NCBI GenBank assembly: GCA_019188255.1
Contig: JAETXT010000010.1
Location: forward strand, 992,001 to 1,056,000
Direction: 5' to 3'
Length of the DNA stretch: 64,000 nucleotides
From: Verticillium longisporum
Taxonomy: Eukaryota; Ascomycota; Sordariomycetes; Glomerellales; Plectosphaerellaceae
Numbering within the stretch: position 1 is the stretch's first letter; each line of letters begins with the position of its first letter. Shown in pieces: positions 35,205 to 45,889 of the stretch. A program made the translations under genes and the position numbers. A model generated the notes under the pieces. The model was not told the DNA's origin. It was given only the letters and a program-made list of their open reading frames with translations, and searched no databases.

Positions 35205-38185
35205 CTATCCCTCAAACCTCTTCACATAGGGTGCCGGAAACAGCCCCTTGGCACCCATGTACACCCCGAAGAACCAGTCGCCGTTGACGTCCTCAATCTC
35301 CCTGACTTCGGCACCCCTCGGAAACATCAGTTCATCCTCTGCCTCTGCCTTGGGGAACCAGGCCCATGACGCGACAGCCGCCCACCCAACGCCCCCGTCA
35401 GGCGGGAATCCGGCCGCGGCCTCGCCCTCTGGTGCCGACGCCGTCACGTTCATCGTCACAAGCCTCTCGAGCTTGCGGTCACCGTCGAGCCAGCTCCATC
35501 TCTGCAAGCCGCGCGCCTCCTGGCCCTCGCCCGCAAGCGCAACGGCCAGCTTTCTCCCGCCGACGAGGTCTTGTACCACGTGCCGATACTGCCCGCCCTG
35601 GCCCTCGAGAAAGCCCACGACGACCATCCTGTGGCCTTGTGGACACCTCCCCCAACCTGCCGGTCCGTTTTCGACGCTGATTTGGCCGCGAGATACCTGC
35701 GCCGAGTAGCAGGCCTGACACACGTCGTAATCACCAGGCTTCGTGTCCGGCTCAATGGAGCTAGTGCAGCTGAAGCAGTGGAGACGGCTCTGCGTCGGGG
35801 CTATAGGGTCCTGGCATACGTCGCATCTCGTGCGGAAGACGAGCGGCTTAAAGGGTCCAATGCTGGATACGTTGGGGCCAGTGAGCACACTGGCGTAGTG
35901 AGGCGGCTGTGGTGAGCGCGGGCTGGCAGGTGGCGTGTGGGACGAAGGTGGCTGGTATGTCAGGGGCAGCAATGGATGCGTGCACGACGAGCCTTGGTTG
36001 ACGCAGTCATTACAGAACCCCCAGTCGCCTTGGTTGCAGTGGTCACAGCGCCAATAACACTCGTTGGCCCATGCGAGGCAGCGCGCGCAGAAGTTGCCGC
36101 TCTCGAGCCGCTTCAGGGGGTCGTCGGTCGTGAGGGTGCGGCGGCCTTCGGCGCCTCCGGGCGTTATCTTTGGAGGCAGATACCGGTTCGCCGTGAGCAT
36201 GTGCGGCTGCGCAAGCTCCTTGCGACCAGCTTGGCGAGCCTTCTCCCACTTGTTCCAGGCGCCATACCCAAATCCAAACCAGTGCTGGCAGCCCTTGCCA
36301 CTGCGGTAGCAGTCGAGGCACAGGTTCCAGTTGCCGCTGGAGCAGATGCTGCAGTTGTAGTGAATCTCGTACTCAATATGCTGCTTCGAGCACCTGGAGC
36401 AGGCGATGGACGGTTCTGGGTACAGCTGCGTGCGCGGTCGCTGGTGGTGGCTCGGTGACGTAGGGCTGTTAGCACCAGAGGGGATCGACATCGACGTGGC
36501 CTGGCTGAGAACCGCGAGATCGGATGGCTTGTTGGGTCGATGCATGGTGCCAGATGGCTGTGAAGAAAAGTTGCTCGATGTCGCCGACGAGTTCGAAGCG
36601 TCAGTGACCCGGTTGGCAAAGGACTGGTCGCGAAACCCGGACTGAACCACTGTCGGTGAGTGCGTCTGGACCGGGGCGACGATAGGGACAGATGGCGTGC
36701 TGGCGCTCCTTCCTTCGGTGAAGGCACTCCTCGGAGTCGCTGGCTCACTGCTACGTGTCGGTAGCGATAGGTCAGTCTGGGAGCGGGTCGTCGGCCTGGC
36801 CTCTGGTTGGGTACCAGGCAAAGGTGTGGTTGCACTGCGACCACCACTAGAATTCCTCCTTCGTCGTCTGTCGGAACGGACATCAAGATGGCTCGGATTG
36901 AAGGCTGGCGGAGGCCGGCTCCGATCGTCCGGGTATCCGGTCGCGCTTGCAGAGCGAGAATGCGGTCGTTGCCTACTGCCAGGTCGCCTCGGGTCCGATG
37001 CTGACGTGGATCCTAAGGCCGGCGTTGACGCTGATGGCGCGGTCGAATGGGTGCTTTCCTGCGTCGGGTCGGAAGACTGACGAGAAGCTACGCTGGCGTT
37101 GCTCCTCCTGTTGTGCTCCAGCCTCGGTCGTTCGCGTTCCCGCTCACGCTGTCTCCTGCGGTAGGCCTCTGTGATTTTACGACTGAGCTCGTCGTTCCTG
37201 CTGAGATCGATGTTGTCCAAGGCGAGTCCATCAAGCAAGCCTTCCTCCTGAATCTGCCTCGCAAACTCCTCAATCTCTCGTTCAAAGTCTCTCTCGTTGA
37301 GGTCGTCCGAGCTGAGGAGGGATCGAAGAGACGACTGGTGCTCGACTTGACGACGGCGCATTTCCGACACGGCTTCCGCCCTGTGTCGGGAATCACTCCG
37401 GTGGCGTCTCCTGTCTCTCGACTCGGGCTGGAGCTGATCGCTGTTGTAGCGGCCCTCGTCTCCGTGTCGCCTCCGCGTGCCTTCGTGCCGGTGGCTGTGG
37501 TGACTATGATGGCTCTCCCGACTGGGGTCCCGACTCCTGCCAGAGTGGCTTTCGGTCGCCCGACTGTCCCCTCGCCTGTGGTGTCTTGATGCTGAGGACG
37601 ACGTGTCGACGCCAGCATCCCTGAGGCTCATCTCGCGCACCTCCTCGATGAGCCTGCGGTCCTCCTCTTCCAGGCGCCTAGCGCCAGGCGTCTCAACGAC
37701 ATGGTGTCGAGGGACGACCTGGTCGCCAGGCTTATATTTGCGACTGAGGTCCTCCTTCTCCTCGGCCGTGCGTCCTTTCTCCGGATTTGCTGTCACAAAC
37801 ATGTCGAGAAGGGTGGCGACGGTAGCATTATGGCGGGTGTCTCGAACGGCGGCACGGCATGATGGGCAGGTCAAAAGGGGCGAACCCTCTGGCGGCGGGG
37901 AGGGCGCATTCTCGGCCTGAAGCTCCTGAAAGGAAAACCAGTCTTTGAGACAGGCGCCGCAGTAGGTATGAAGGCAGTCGAGGAGGGTCAATGGTTGATA
38001 GAGCAGCTCAGTGCAGATCTAGAAGGGGCCCGAGTCCCGAGTCAGCCATGCGTCTCGTGGCAAGCAGATCAGACCGAGGCTGGGATACGCGGCGGGGGTA
38101 AGAGTGAGGAGGGGGTGGGAGGAGGGGGGCGCACAGAGCAGGTCAACTCCTTCTCCAGGTCTAGGGTGGGTTTGGAGGTATCCAT
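35205..38185 (-). CDS. RING finger / ZZ-like zinc fingers / SH3 protein, putative E3 ubiquitin ligase
   Basis: A RING finger at the N-terminus and an SH3 domain at the C-terminus suggest an E3 ligase that also binds proline-rich partners; the substrate is unknown. Minus-strand exons 38185-38135 and 38018-35205 (intron 38134-38019, 116 nt) give 954 residues. Exon 1 encodes MDTSKPTLDLEKELTCS, and the join completes the C3HC4 RING: CSICTELL, LDCLHTYCGACLKDW, CPSCRAAV (residues about 16-71). A long Arg/Ser/His-rich disordered region follows. Three Cys-rich ZZ-like modules lie around residues 525-740: CSRCSKQHIEYEIHYNCSIC, FCARCLAWANECYWRCDHC and TRCDVCQDPIAPTQSRLHC. The SH3 domain occupies the last 60 residues, with ALYDY-equivalent ASWAW, NGDWFFG and GLFPAPYVKRF. 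Confidence 0.86.
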
Positions 38186-38740
38186 GCATGGCAAGAGTCG
38201 ATCGCTTCGCGCGATCTGATGGGGGACGTAGGCAACAGAGACCAGACGACCGGGGGCGAGCTTGCGAGGAAAAGAACGTGGGATGGTATTAGGATTACTC
38301 GGGCTGGAGGAGCAAAGCAGGTTGGCGAACCATTTTCATCAAGAGGCGGACTGCAGATGGTGGGATGCAGGCGGCAGGCGGCAGGCGGCAGGCAGTAAGC
38401 GGTGGAAGGCGGGCAGGTGCTCCTTTGCGCTTGTGCTGGAGCTCTTGCTGGCGTCAGACGCCGGCGCCGGCGCTGGTGGCGGGGCTCTAGAGGCTGGGCG
38501 CAGAAGGAGGGCCTCGCTTGGGCGCGCCTGCATCATCTTCATGCATCTCCTCGTGTTCATCCTGAGCTGAGAGGTACTACCTGTGAGCAGTTTCGTGCTG
38601 GATACTCGCATTTCATCTTGATGCATCTTGATGGCAGGTCAAATTGCGCTGGTTGCAGTTCTGCAAAGGTTAAGCTTAGGTCGAGTGGAGAGCTGCTCTA
38701 GGTACCATTCCTCCCTTACTAGTAGGGTCTTAAGGCAAGG
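38186..38740. other. promoter region of the RING/SH3 gene
   Basis: 555 bases upstream of the minus-strand gene. It contains a GGCAGGC-type short tandem repeat at about 38367-38397. Small plus-strand open frames are not supported. The right edge borders the transposon insertion at 38741. Confidence 0.5.
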
Positions 38741-38998
38741 TACAGTCATGCGACAAAAAGAACGACGGATTTCCGAATTCACACCACAACATATAGTTTT
38801 CTAACCTCTTTTACTTAGGTATTCTATATATTACTATAAATAATAACTTTAATAATTCTAATAGAACGCTACTAAATCTATAGCTTCTATTATTTAGATT
38901 ACTGATTTCTATTTAATTTATTTCAAAATAGTACTTTAAAGGTTGACAAAGTATTTCTCATAACGGCAATCCGTCGTTCTTTTTGTCTCCCCACTGTA
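38741..38998. mobile_element. 254-bp TA-flanked MITE (Tc1/mariner-like), non-coding
   Basis: The element spans 38743-38996 and is flanked by TA on both sides (38741-38742 and 38997-38998), the target duplication of Tc1/mariner elements. The termini are inverted repeats beginning CAGT; inside them GACAAAAAGAACGACGGAT (38752-38770) is repeated perfectly in reverse at the right end (about 38968-38986), and 28 of the outer 33 positions match. The core is extremely AT-rich and full of TA steps, with no open frame, so it is non-autonomous. The AT richness could be original or due to repeat-induced point mutation. The outer flanks form AAGGTA...TACCTT, a palindromic insertion site. Confidence 0.88.
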
Positions 38999-39278
38999 CC
39001 TTACCCAGGTGGGTAGGTACTTGATACCTCAGGTAAGGTAGGTAGGTAATCTGCGATATCAGGTGCACAACTCCAACCTCGAGGCACCATTGTGCATCAA
39101 CTATCTTGCACTTCCGCACTGGCTGTCTTGCTGCTCAAGTATCGATCAAATTGTCCTGGCTGCCCATGTAGCCCACAAATCCGAGAACTAGGTGACTGCC
39201 TGCATATCTATCGTGATCTATCGTGATCTATCGCAGTAGCAGACGACCATGGTTTTCTTGCTGCTCTCCTACCCCAGC
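38999..39278. other. intergenic region between MITE and enoyl-CoA hydratase
   Basis: It contains the recurring GGTAGGTA/TACCT motif at 38999-39048 and a three-copy ATCTATCGTG repeat at about 39206-39236. No gene. Confidence 0.5.
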
Positions 39279-40233
39279 CTACGAGTGCGTCCACTCGGGC
39301 TTCTTCTTCTCGGCAAACGCCTTCATGCCAATCTTCTGGTCGTTGCTGCCAAACAGGCTGTGGAAGACGCGCCTCTCAAACTCGACGCCGTCCCGCAGCC
39401 CGAGGTCCTGGCTCTTGTTGACGACCTCCTTGCACGCCTGGACGGCGACGCGCGAGTACCCCGCCACCGTCTCGGCCGTCTTGAGCGTCTCCTCCATGAG
39501 GGCCTCGTACGTCGGGAACGCGCGCGCGGCGAGCCCCACTGCGCCGCCTCGACGCCGCTGAACGACTTGCCCGTGAGGATGAGCTCCATGGCCTTGGACT
39601 TGCCAATGGCCCGCGTCAGCCGCTGGCTGCCGCCGCCGCCGGGGATCGTGCCGAGCTTGACCTCGGGCTGGCCAAAGTTGGCCCCCTCGGTGCAGTAGAG
39701 CACGTCGCACATCATGGCGAGCTCGCACCCGCCGCCCAGCGCGTGGCCCGACACGGCCGCGAGGATGGGCTTCTTGACCTCGGTCGTCAGCAGCGACCAC
39801 GACTCGATAAAGGCCTTGGTGTAGGCCTCGGAGAAGGTCAGCGGCGCCATCTCCTTGATGTCGGCCCCCGCGGCAAACGCCTTTTGCGAGCCCGTCAGCA
39901 CAATGACCGACGTGTCGTCCGACTCGTTCAAGGCCCGCAGCGCTGTGTTGAGCTCGTTGATGAGGGGCGTGCAGAGCGCGTTGAGCGCCTTGGGGCGGTT
40001 GAGGGTCACTGCCGGCAGCCAAGTTTTGCGTCAGCGATGGAACATGATTTGTGAAGGAGATTCGCCGGCTCTCTTGGCCCCCTTCGCTACGCACCTTGTC
40101 CAACGCCGGGCTTGGGCTGCGACACCTGGATGTACTCGTAGTTGGCGCTGGCGAAGCCGCGGGCGGCCATGCGCGGCAGCGTCGACGGCTGCAGCCTCGA
40201 GGCCACTGGGCGGACATAGCGGAGAGAGTTCAT
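39279..40233 (-). CDS. mitochondrial enoyl-CoA hydratase (ECHS1 type)
   Basis: The enzyme hydrates 2-enoyl-CoA in fatty-acid and branched-chain amino-acid breakdown. Minus-strand exons 40233-40095 and 40008-39279; intron 40094-40009 is 86 nt. [20 protein letters not shown] is a mitochondrial presequence. Crotonase marks: [22 protein letters not shown] (oxyanion-hole region), [16 protein letters not shown] and [20 protein letters not shown], the last two carrying the two catalytic glutamates. The C-terminus ([20 protein letters not shown] to [12 protein letters not shown]) is complete but one base out of frame after EAAQWG at about 39535. Adding one base in GGGGCTCGCC restores 290 codons, the normal length, so I read this as an assembly indel in an intact gene. 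Confidence 0.9.
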
Positions 40234-41882
40234 TGTGGTTGTTGTGTGCAACGGTGCTTGGAGTGCTTCTGTTTGCTCAGCGGCACTCGTATCGGGTTTG
40301 TGCTTGGGCAGAGTCCTCTGATCGATTGCTGCTGCTGGCGGTGATGGTGGAATTGCCGAGGAGGAGAATGGCAGTTTGGACCTTGTCGACAATTGGAGCT
40401 TCAATCGCTGGGGCGTGGAAAGCATCGGCTCAAAGCCGAGGATACACGGGGTAATGACATCCCCTAACCGGGCGGCCGTCAACACTGCGTCACAGCCTCC
40501 ACATAATGAGCTGCTGCTGTTCTGATTGGGCCTGCTCCTTTTAGTGAGGGGACGCTGTGCTGTACTTGTACGCCTGAAAGTGCTGTGAGTGTAAGGTACC
40601 TAGGTAGACAGCGGGGCACGTAAAGATGCTGACTGAGGATGTTCAGGGATCGCAACGTCTGAGGCGGGGTACACTCCGCGTCGTTGAAGCTTTGAATGGA
40701 CAGCACGGGATCCGCGAGATGAGGAGCATCACGACTTGGCTTACATGTTAACACAAGAAAAAAAGTCGAAACACTCCGGCCATTATGCTGGATAATACTT
40801 TCGGCCGCACTTGAGACTGTGGTACATGAAAGTACAGCCATTGGCAGGGCATCGAAGGATAATCGCTCTGGCTGTTTGCGTTTGAAGATGCTCTGCTATC
40901 CATAACCTATGAGACAAGGCTTTCTGACTTTGAGCACGGCTTCCGTCTCTGAATAGATATGGTTGAGCGTTGAGTTTGACTGAACACCTTGATGTGAATT
41001 TCCCGTGGACCTGCCGCGACAGCTGACAATCACCACAGCCAATTGGTTCACCGCCAGCCCAACTAGGCTTTGCCAATTTGGGACCAGCATGTTTGCAAAC
41101 CTGCATGGGACACAAAAGATGGGATTTTGAGAATGCCCAAAAAACAAGCTTGGCCACCCAGCCGTTGGGTTTTGTTGAACCGTGTCGAGGTTCTTGGATT
41201 CCGTGTATGATCCTGAATTGCCTGCCAACGAAGGTTTCCGCAGAAGCCCGCCAGCAGAAAGGGTCCGCAATGGGTTTGCAGCTTAACTCCACGCGATGAT
41301 AGTCCGACTTCTAGCAGAGATCTGCCAAAAGTTCCCCAGTAGCCTGCCTGGATCTCAAGGCAAGGGATCTCTATCTTGATCCGCTGCGAAGCGCAAATTA
41401 GGCCGGCTCCCTTGCTGTCATGTTCCACGGCCTCAACAGTGATTGAGCAGCAAGACCATGGTGATACCGATCTTCCCTGACAGGTTCCGCGTCCGACCTC
41501 ATGTCTAACAATTGTGCGAGTCCGCATGGGACTCACTCTCGTCGACAGCAAAGACTTGACGATCTCGTGTCCGCCCTCTCTTCCCCTTGCTGATTCTCTG
41601 TCTCTAGTACCTGCAGCGGGGCAGATGCCCCTGGATCCCGCATGATTTTTTATTGTTTTTTTTTTTCTTTCTTGGGTGCTGAGCGAGCTCTTTGTCGGTT
41701 AGTGCCTGGATTTGGACCTGGGCCTGGACCTACGTACCTACGTAAGAAACCTCTGGATCGCTCCTGTGGCGGCAGGCCCAACCGATGAGGCTGACGGTCG
41801 TGAACCCGCTCAACCCCGTGGGTGGAAATTGGGGTACCCTTGCCCCTTCCCAGGCTCATGTGGCAGCCAGGCCATCCCGTCC

Positions 41883-41932
41883 CGTCCATCCATCCACCGA
41901 TCCATCCACCCATCCACCATCCAACCATCCCT
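41883..41932. repeat. CCATCCATCCA-type microsatellite
   Basis: Tetranucleotide units CATC with occasional CACC and CGAT variants run for about 50 bases in an intergenic region. Confidence 0.8.
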
Positions 41933-43557
41933 CACACAGACACGCCTCATGGGTATGGGTGCCTTGTTCTTCCCACTCGCTCGGTCAGTGGCTTCACAGC
42001 GCCTCCCAAGATTGCGTGCGAATTGGTGTTACATTACGTTCGCAGTGCAAGCGAGCACATGCCACACCTTGGATGCGAAGATCCTATTACCGGGGTGGCC
42101 TTTATCTAACCTACCTATCTTGCATCGCCTATCTAGAGGTACCTTGGGGTAGAGGAAACCCTACCTGACGACCCAGATCCCCCGATCCATCTTTCGGCAC
42201 CAGCAAACACTGCGAGGCCGACTTACGACACACCGCCGACAGCTGAAGCAACGCATGAAGCCGCCCATGTACCATTTACAGCGACGTCTGAGCCCCTCTA
42301 CCACATCCGGTACGAGGGTTCGATCCCTGCATTCGGAAGAGCTCAGCCGCGAAACGCCTGCTCACGTGTTGAGAGACTGCAAAAACACACTCAGCCACAT
42401 GGATCCCTGCCTCGTTCGCTTTGTGCAGTGAATCACTGATGGGCTCATTGATATCGGACACCATTTCTTTTCGTGTGCATTTCATGACATAGCAGTCCTG
42501 CCACATGCTGTACAGGTTCCTCGTCACCGCCGCCTATCATGGGCCGTGTTCTTGTGAGACATCGCTTCAGTATCCAACACATCATGATCTGATCTTCTGA
42601 GGAGCTATCGACAACCCCATCTTCAATATGTGGTTGAACGCCGGCGGCAGCAGCAACTCGGCAAATCAGGTGCTTCAAGAAGTGGCTGTCTTCCTCCCAC
42701 CAGGACCCCTCTGACAGGTCAACCTCGGAGCACTATTGAATGCACCTGGACCAGCGTTATATCGAGCTCCAGACCGTCATCGCTCGGACGACCCGCGCGC
42801 GTGGTGTGGAGCAAAGGCACCAGAGGCACAATAGGAACAGCTCGTCGGATTGCCGAGATGAGCATATCGCAAGTGGCGAGCTGAGCGCTCTGCTCGCTCC
42901 ATATGCGGTTACCTAGTATCCACCCCAGAGACCAACCCGGCGCTTGGCCATCACTCGCACCTCCTGTCAAGGGGGGTGGACGATCAGGTCTCTCGTGGCG
43001 CTGGACAAGCAAATCATGACTTAGATGTACGGTACCGAGGAAGAGCCATCCCCCTGATGAGGGAGGTGGCTGAGAAAGCTGACGGCGACCCCTGGAAATT
43101 TCCGAGATGCCCCGGCCGGGATCAGATGTCTAAGTAAGGGAATCGCCCCCTTTGCTTGCCAACAGGGGTAACGACAAGAACAAGACGCGATTCGCTGTGG
43201 ACCTTAAGCTTATGCTCTTCAAGCTCTGACGTTGTCCCTTTTGAGACCAAGAGCTGAGACTAGCTGCACATGGCAAAATCAATAGCCTCTGCGCTTTTCT
43301 CTTGGCGGCACTCGATACAGGAAACGCATCGCGACTACACACAGCTTGAGACTCTCGTCAACTCGTCTCGACTCCATGCCCTGGTCACATCTGAGCCCCT
43401 GCCAGGCGCCGAAGCCGTCTCTTGTGGCGTCTGAGTAGTCATGTCAATCATCTCGACGGATCTAGTGAGCTCCGGACGATGCAATCATCGCTGAGGTGTT
43501 GTTGTGACTCCACCTTGTTCCGCCATTGCTCTGATGCCCATTGACTGACAGGATTGC

Positions 43558-43563
43558 TATAAA
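43558..43563 (+). promoter_or_regulatory. TATAAA box upstream of the GPI-protein gene
   Basis: A perfect TATAAA stands about 116 bases before the start codon at 43679, a common spacing for TATA-driven fungal genes. No factor site was recognised nearby. Confidence 0.45.
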
Positions 43564-43678
43564 GCTTTACCGTCGGCACTTCCATGGCGGGAGGAGTAGC
43601 TCTTGCTCGTTGCGCGATCGCCTAGTCACTCGTTACCTGTCACTCGTTTTACAGTTACTTAATTTTCCATCTTTCAAC

Positions 43679-45889
43679 ATGGTCGCCGCCGGAACCGCGA
43701 GGCTTATTGCCTCCTCCATGCTCCTCGGCCTGTCCACCGCCATCGTGGTCACGCCCGGACAGCCCGCCGCCGGCCTCGAGTCTGCTGGTGTCAAGGACAG
43801 CCGCTTCACCTTCAGTGGGCACCCTGTCGTCGTCCCGAACGACGGCGCCATCGGCACCTTCACGGATGGACCCCAAGGTCTCACATCCGGTATCATTATG
43901 AGCACCGGTCTCGTCTCCAATGCCGTCGTGGGAAGCACCCCCAACACCAACTTTGGCTTCAGCATGGGACCCCCCTTCAGGGAATGCGCCGTCGGAAACA
44001 CCCAGGAGAGTGTCTACTACGGCATGTTCGTCAACGTGCCCCAGGGCGTCACCGCCATCAGGATCAACTACCTGTTCGCCACCGAGGAACCGTAAGTCAA
44101 ATCCCTTGGTGGACAGGCACCCAAGGCCAGCGACAGTGCAGACACTAACAAAGACACTACAGCATCACGGGGAACCCCGACTCGTCCATCATCTACAGGG
44201 ACGAGGTCCCCCAGCCCCAGACCGCCGTCTTGGCCGCGTCCGCGCTGCCCAACACGGGTGCCACCTTTGGTCTGTCGTACGCCCGCGCCGGCGTCATCTC
44301 CAGCTACGAGTTTCTCGTCCAGCCCGGCTCCACCCAGCACCTCGACTTTGTGCTCTGCGACGTGGGTAACGGTGATTTTGACTCGGCTCTGCTCATCGAC
44401 ATTGTCGGCCTTCCTCTGGATCCCGTCTTCTTCCCCTCGAGCGCCGCCCCGAGCTCGATCCCTCCCAGCTCCGTGCCTCCTAGCTCAGTCCCTCCCAGCT
44501 CGGTCCCCCCCAGCTCGGTGCCTCCCAGCTCGGTCCCCCCCAGCTCGGTGCCTCCCAGCTCGGTGCCTCCCAGCTCGGTGCCTCCCAGCTCGGTGCCTCC
44601 CAGCTCGATCCCCCCCAGCTCGATCGCTCCCAGCTCGGTGCCTCCCAGCTCGATCCCCCCCAGCTCGGTCCCCCCCAGCTCGGTCCCTCCCAGCTCGATT
44701 GCTCCCAGCTCCGTGCCTCCGAGCTCGATTGCTCCCAGCTCCGTGGCTCCCAGCTCGGCTCCTCCCAGCTCTGTGCCCAGCTCGGCTCCCCCCAGCTCTG
44801 CTCCTCCCAGCTCGGCTCCCCCCAGCTCTGCTCCTCCCAGCTCTGCTCCTCTCAGCTCGGCTCCTCCTAGCTCGGCTCCTCCTAGCTCGGCTGCTCCCAG
44901 CTCCGCTCCTCCCAGCTCCGCTCCTCCCAGCTCCGTCTCGGATGCTGTATCCAGCTCCGCTTCCGATTCGGCATCCTGCGACGATGTTGCTTCTTCGACT
45001 GCTGTTCCGTACGGCTCCATCGTGCCTTCCTCCGTTGACGATTACGCAGTCCCCACAACCAAGGACGTCTACGCCGCGGAGACGAGCTGCTCGGAGTCGG
45101 CTGTGCCTACGACCGTCAACGATTACGAAGTGATCATCACGTCTGTCGTCACCACCATCACCTACACCACCGTCGACTTGGCAAACCCCACCTCGCTTGT
45201 GCCTGTTGAGGTCTGCACGACGCTGTACTATGAGGACTGCCAGTGCTCTACCCAGGTCACTCCCACCGTCCCTCTGGTGACCTACGAGGCTGAGTGCGAC
45301 AAGTGCGGCGACGATTACGAGAACACCATCACTCACCATCCCCGGTGACTACGGCTCGACCTACAAGCCTACCCACGACGAGCCTGTGCCCACCTCGACG
45401 TCGGTTCACTCCACTGGAAGCGTCACCACGTCTGTTGCTGTGTCCTCTCACGTCTCCGTCTCGGAGCCGACCGAGAGCCACACAACCACCCACGACGTCC
45501 CCGTCGTCCCCTCTGCCCCCGCCAGCGAGGTCCCTCATGTTTCTGAGCCCGTCAGTGAGGTTCCTCCCGTCTCGGAGCCTACCGTCATCCCTTCGCCTTC
45601 TGTCCCCGCGGTTCCTTCCGTGCCGGCGGTTCCTTCCGTGCCGGCGTTTCCTTCTGTGCCGGCGGTTCCTTCTGTCCCAGCCGTCCCCTCTGTCCCCGTC
45701 GTTCCCTCTGTCCCCGCAGTTCCTTCCATCCCAGGCGTGCCCAGCGCGATCCCCAGCAGCGCACCTCCCGCGCCTGAGGTGTCCGAGCCCCCCGTTGAAG
45801 CCGGTGCCCGGGGACTGCAACACGACCTGAGGGCCGTTATGACGACCCTCATCCCCGGTCTGGCGGTCTTCTTTTACCTTCTTGTATGA
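43679..45889 (+). CDS. GPI-anchored Ser/Pro-repeat cell-surface protein
   Basis: This is a probable wall-bound adhesin-like protein. Exons 43679-44091 and 44163-45889, intron 44092-44162. The start opens a signal peptide ([21 protein letters not shown]). The N-terminal globular part, residues about 25-220, includes [26 protein letters not shown] and [18 protein letters not shown]; these resemble bacterial choice-of-anchor-L domains, a tentative assignment. Next comes a 15-bp tandem repeat encoding about 30 PPSSV/I and then PPSSA units (44446-44935), a Cys-containing segment ([14 protein letters not shown]) and a second VPAVPS repeat (about 45597-45740). The C-terminus ends in a hydrophobic [14 protein letters not shown] after a Gly/Ala/Arg region, a GPI-attachment signal. 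The frame shifts once near 45340 (one extra base fits); beyond it the protein continues to the GPI signal. Confidence 0.85.
44446..44935 (+). repeat. 15-bp minisatellite encoding PPSSx
   Basis: About 30 copies of CCTCCCAGCTCGGTG-like units lie in frame. The left two thirds encode [15 protein letters not shown] and the right third PPSSA, so at least two rounds of expansion are visible. The unit being a multiple of three allows length change without frame loss. Confidence 0.92.
45597..45740 (+). repeat. 18-bp minisatellite encoding VPAVPS
   Basis: Seven to eight units of the type CCTTCCGTGCCGGCGGTT encode VPAVPS with PAFPS and PVVPS variants, inside the C-terminal stalk of the GPI protein. Confidence 0.85.

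Larger units (their letters stand above)
40234..43678. other. 3.4-kb intergenic region, no supported gene
   Basis: Open frames up to about 170 codons exist mainly on the minus strand (40783-41551) but have no domains, good start context or splice continuity. A tRNA T-arm-like segment occurs near 42313-42329 without the rest of a tRNA. A CATC-type tetranucleotide tract lies at about 41883-41932. GTACCT motifs recur at 40589-40604, 41729-41745 and 42136-42150. Confidence 0.5.

Noticed and set aside
42313..42329. GGGTTCGATCCCTGC, similar to a tRNA T-arm
   Set aside because: No matching D-arm, anticodon arm or acceptor stem was found at the right distance on either strand, and the stem has a mismatch.
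44446..44935. regular short repeats that could suggest a CRISPR array
   Set aside because: The 15-bp units are contiguous without spacers and are in frame in a eukaryotic cell-surface gene.
44304..45020. 238-codon minus-strand GGAEL-repeat frame
   Set aside because: It is the reverse reading of the PPSSx minisatellite, without a start context or domain.
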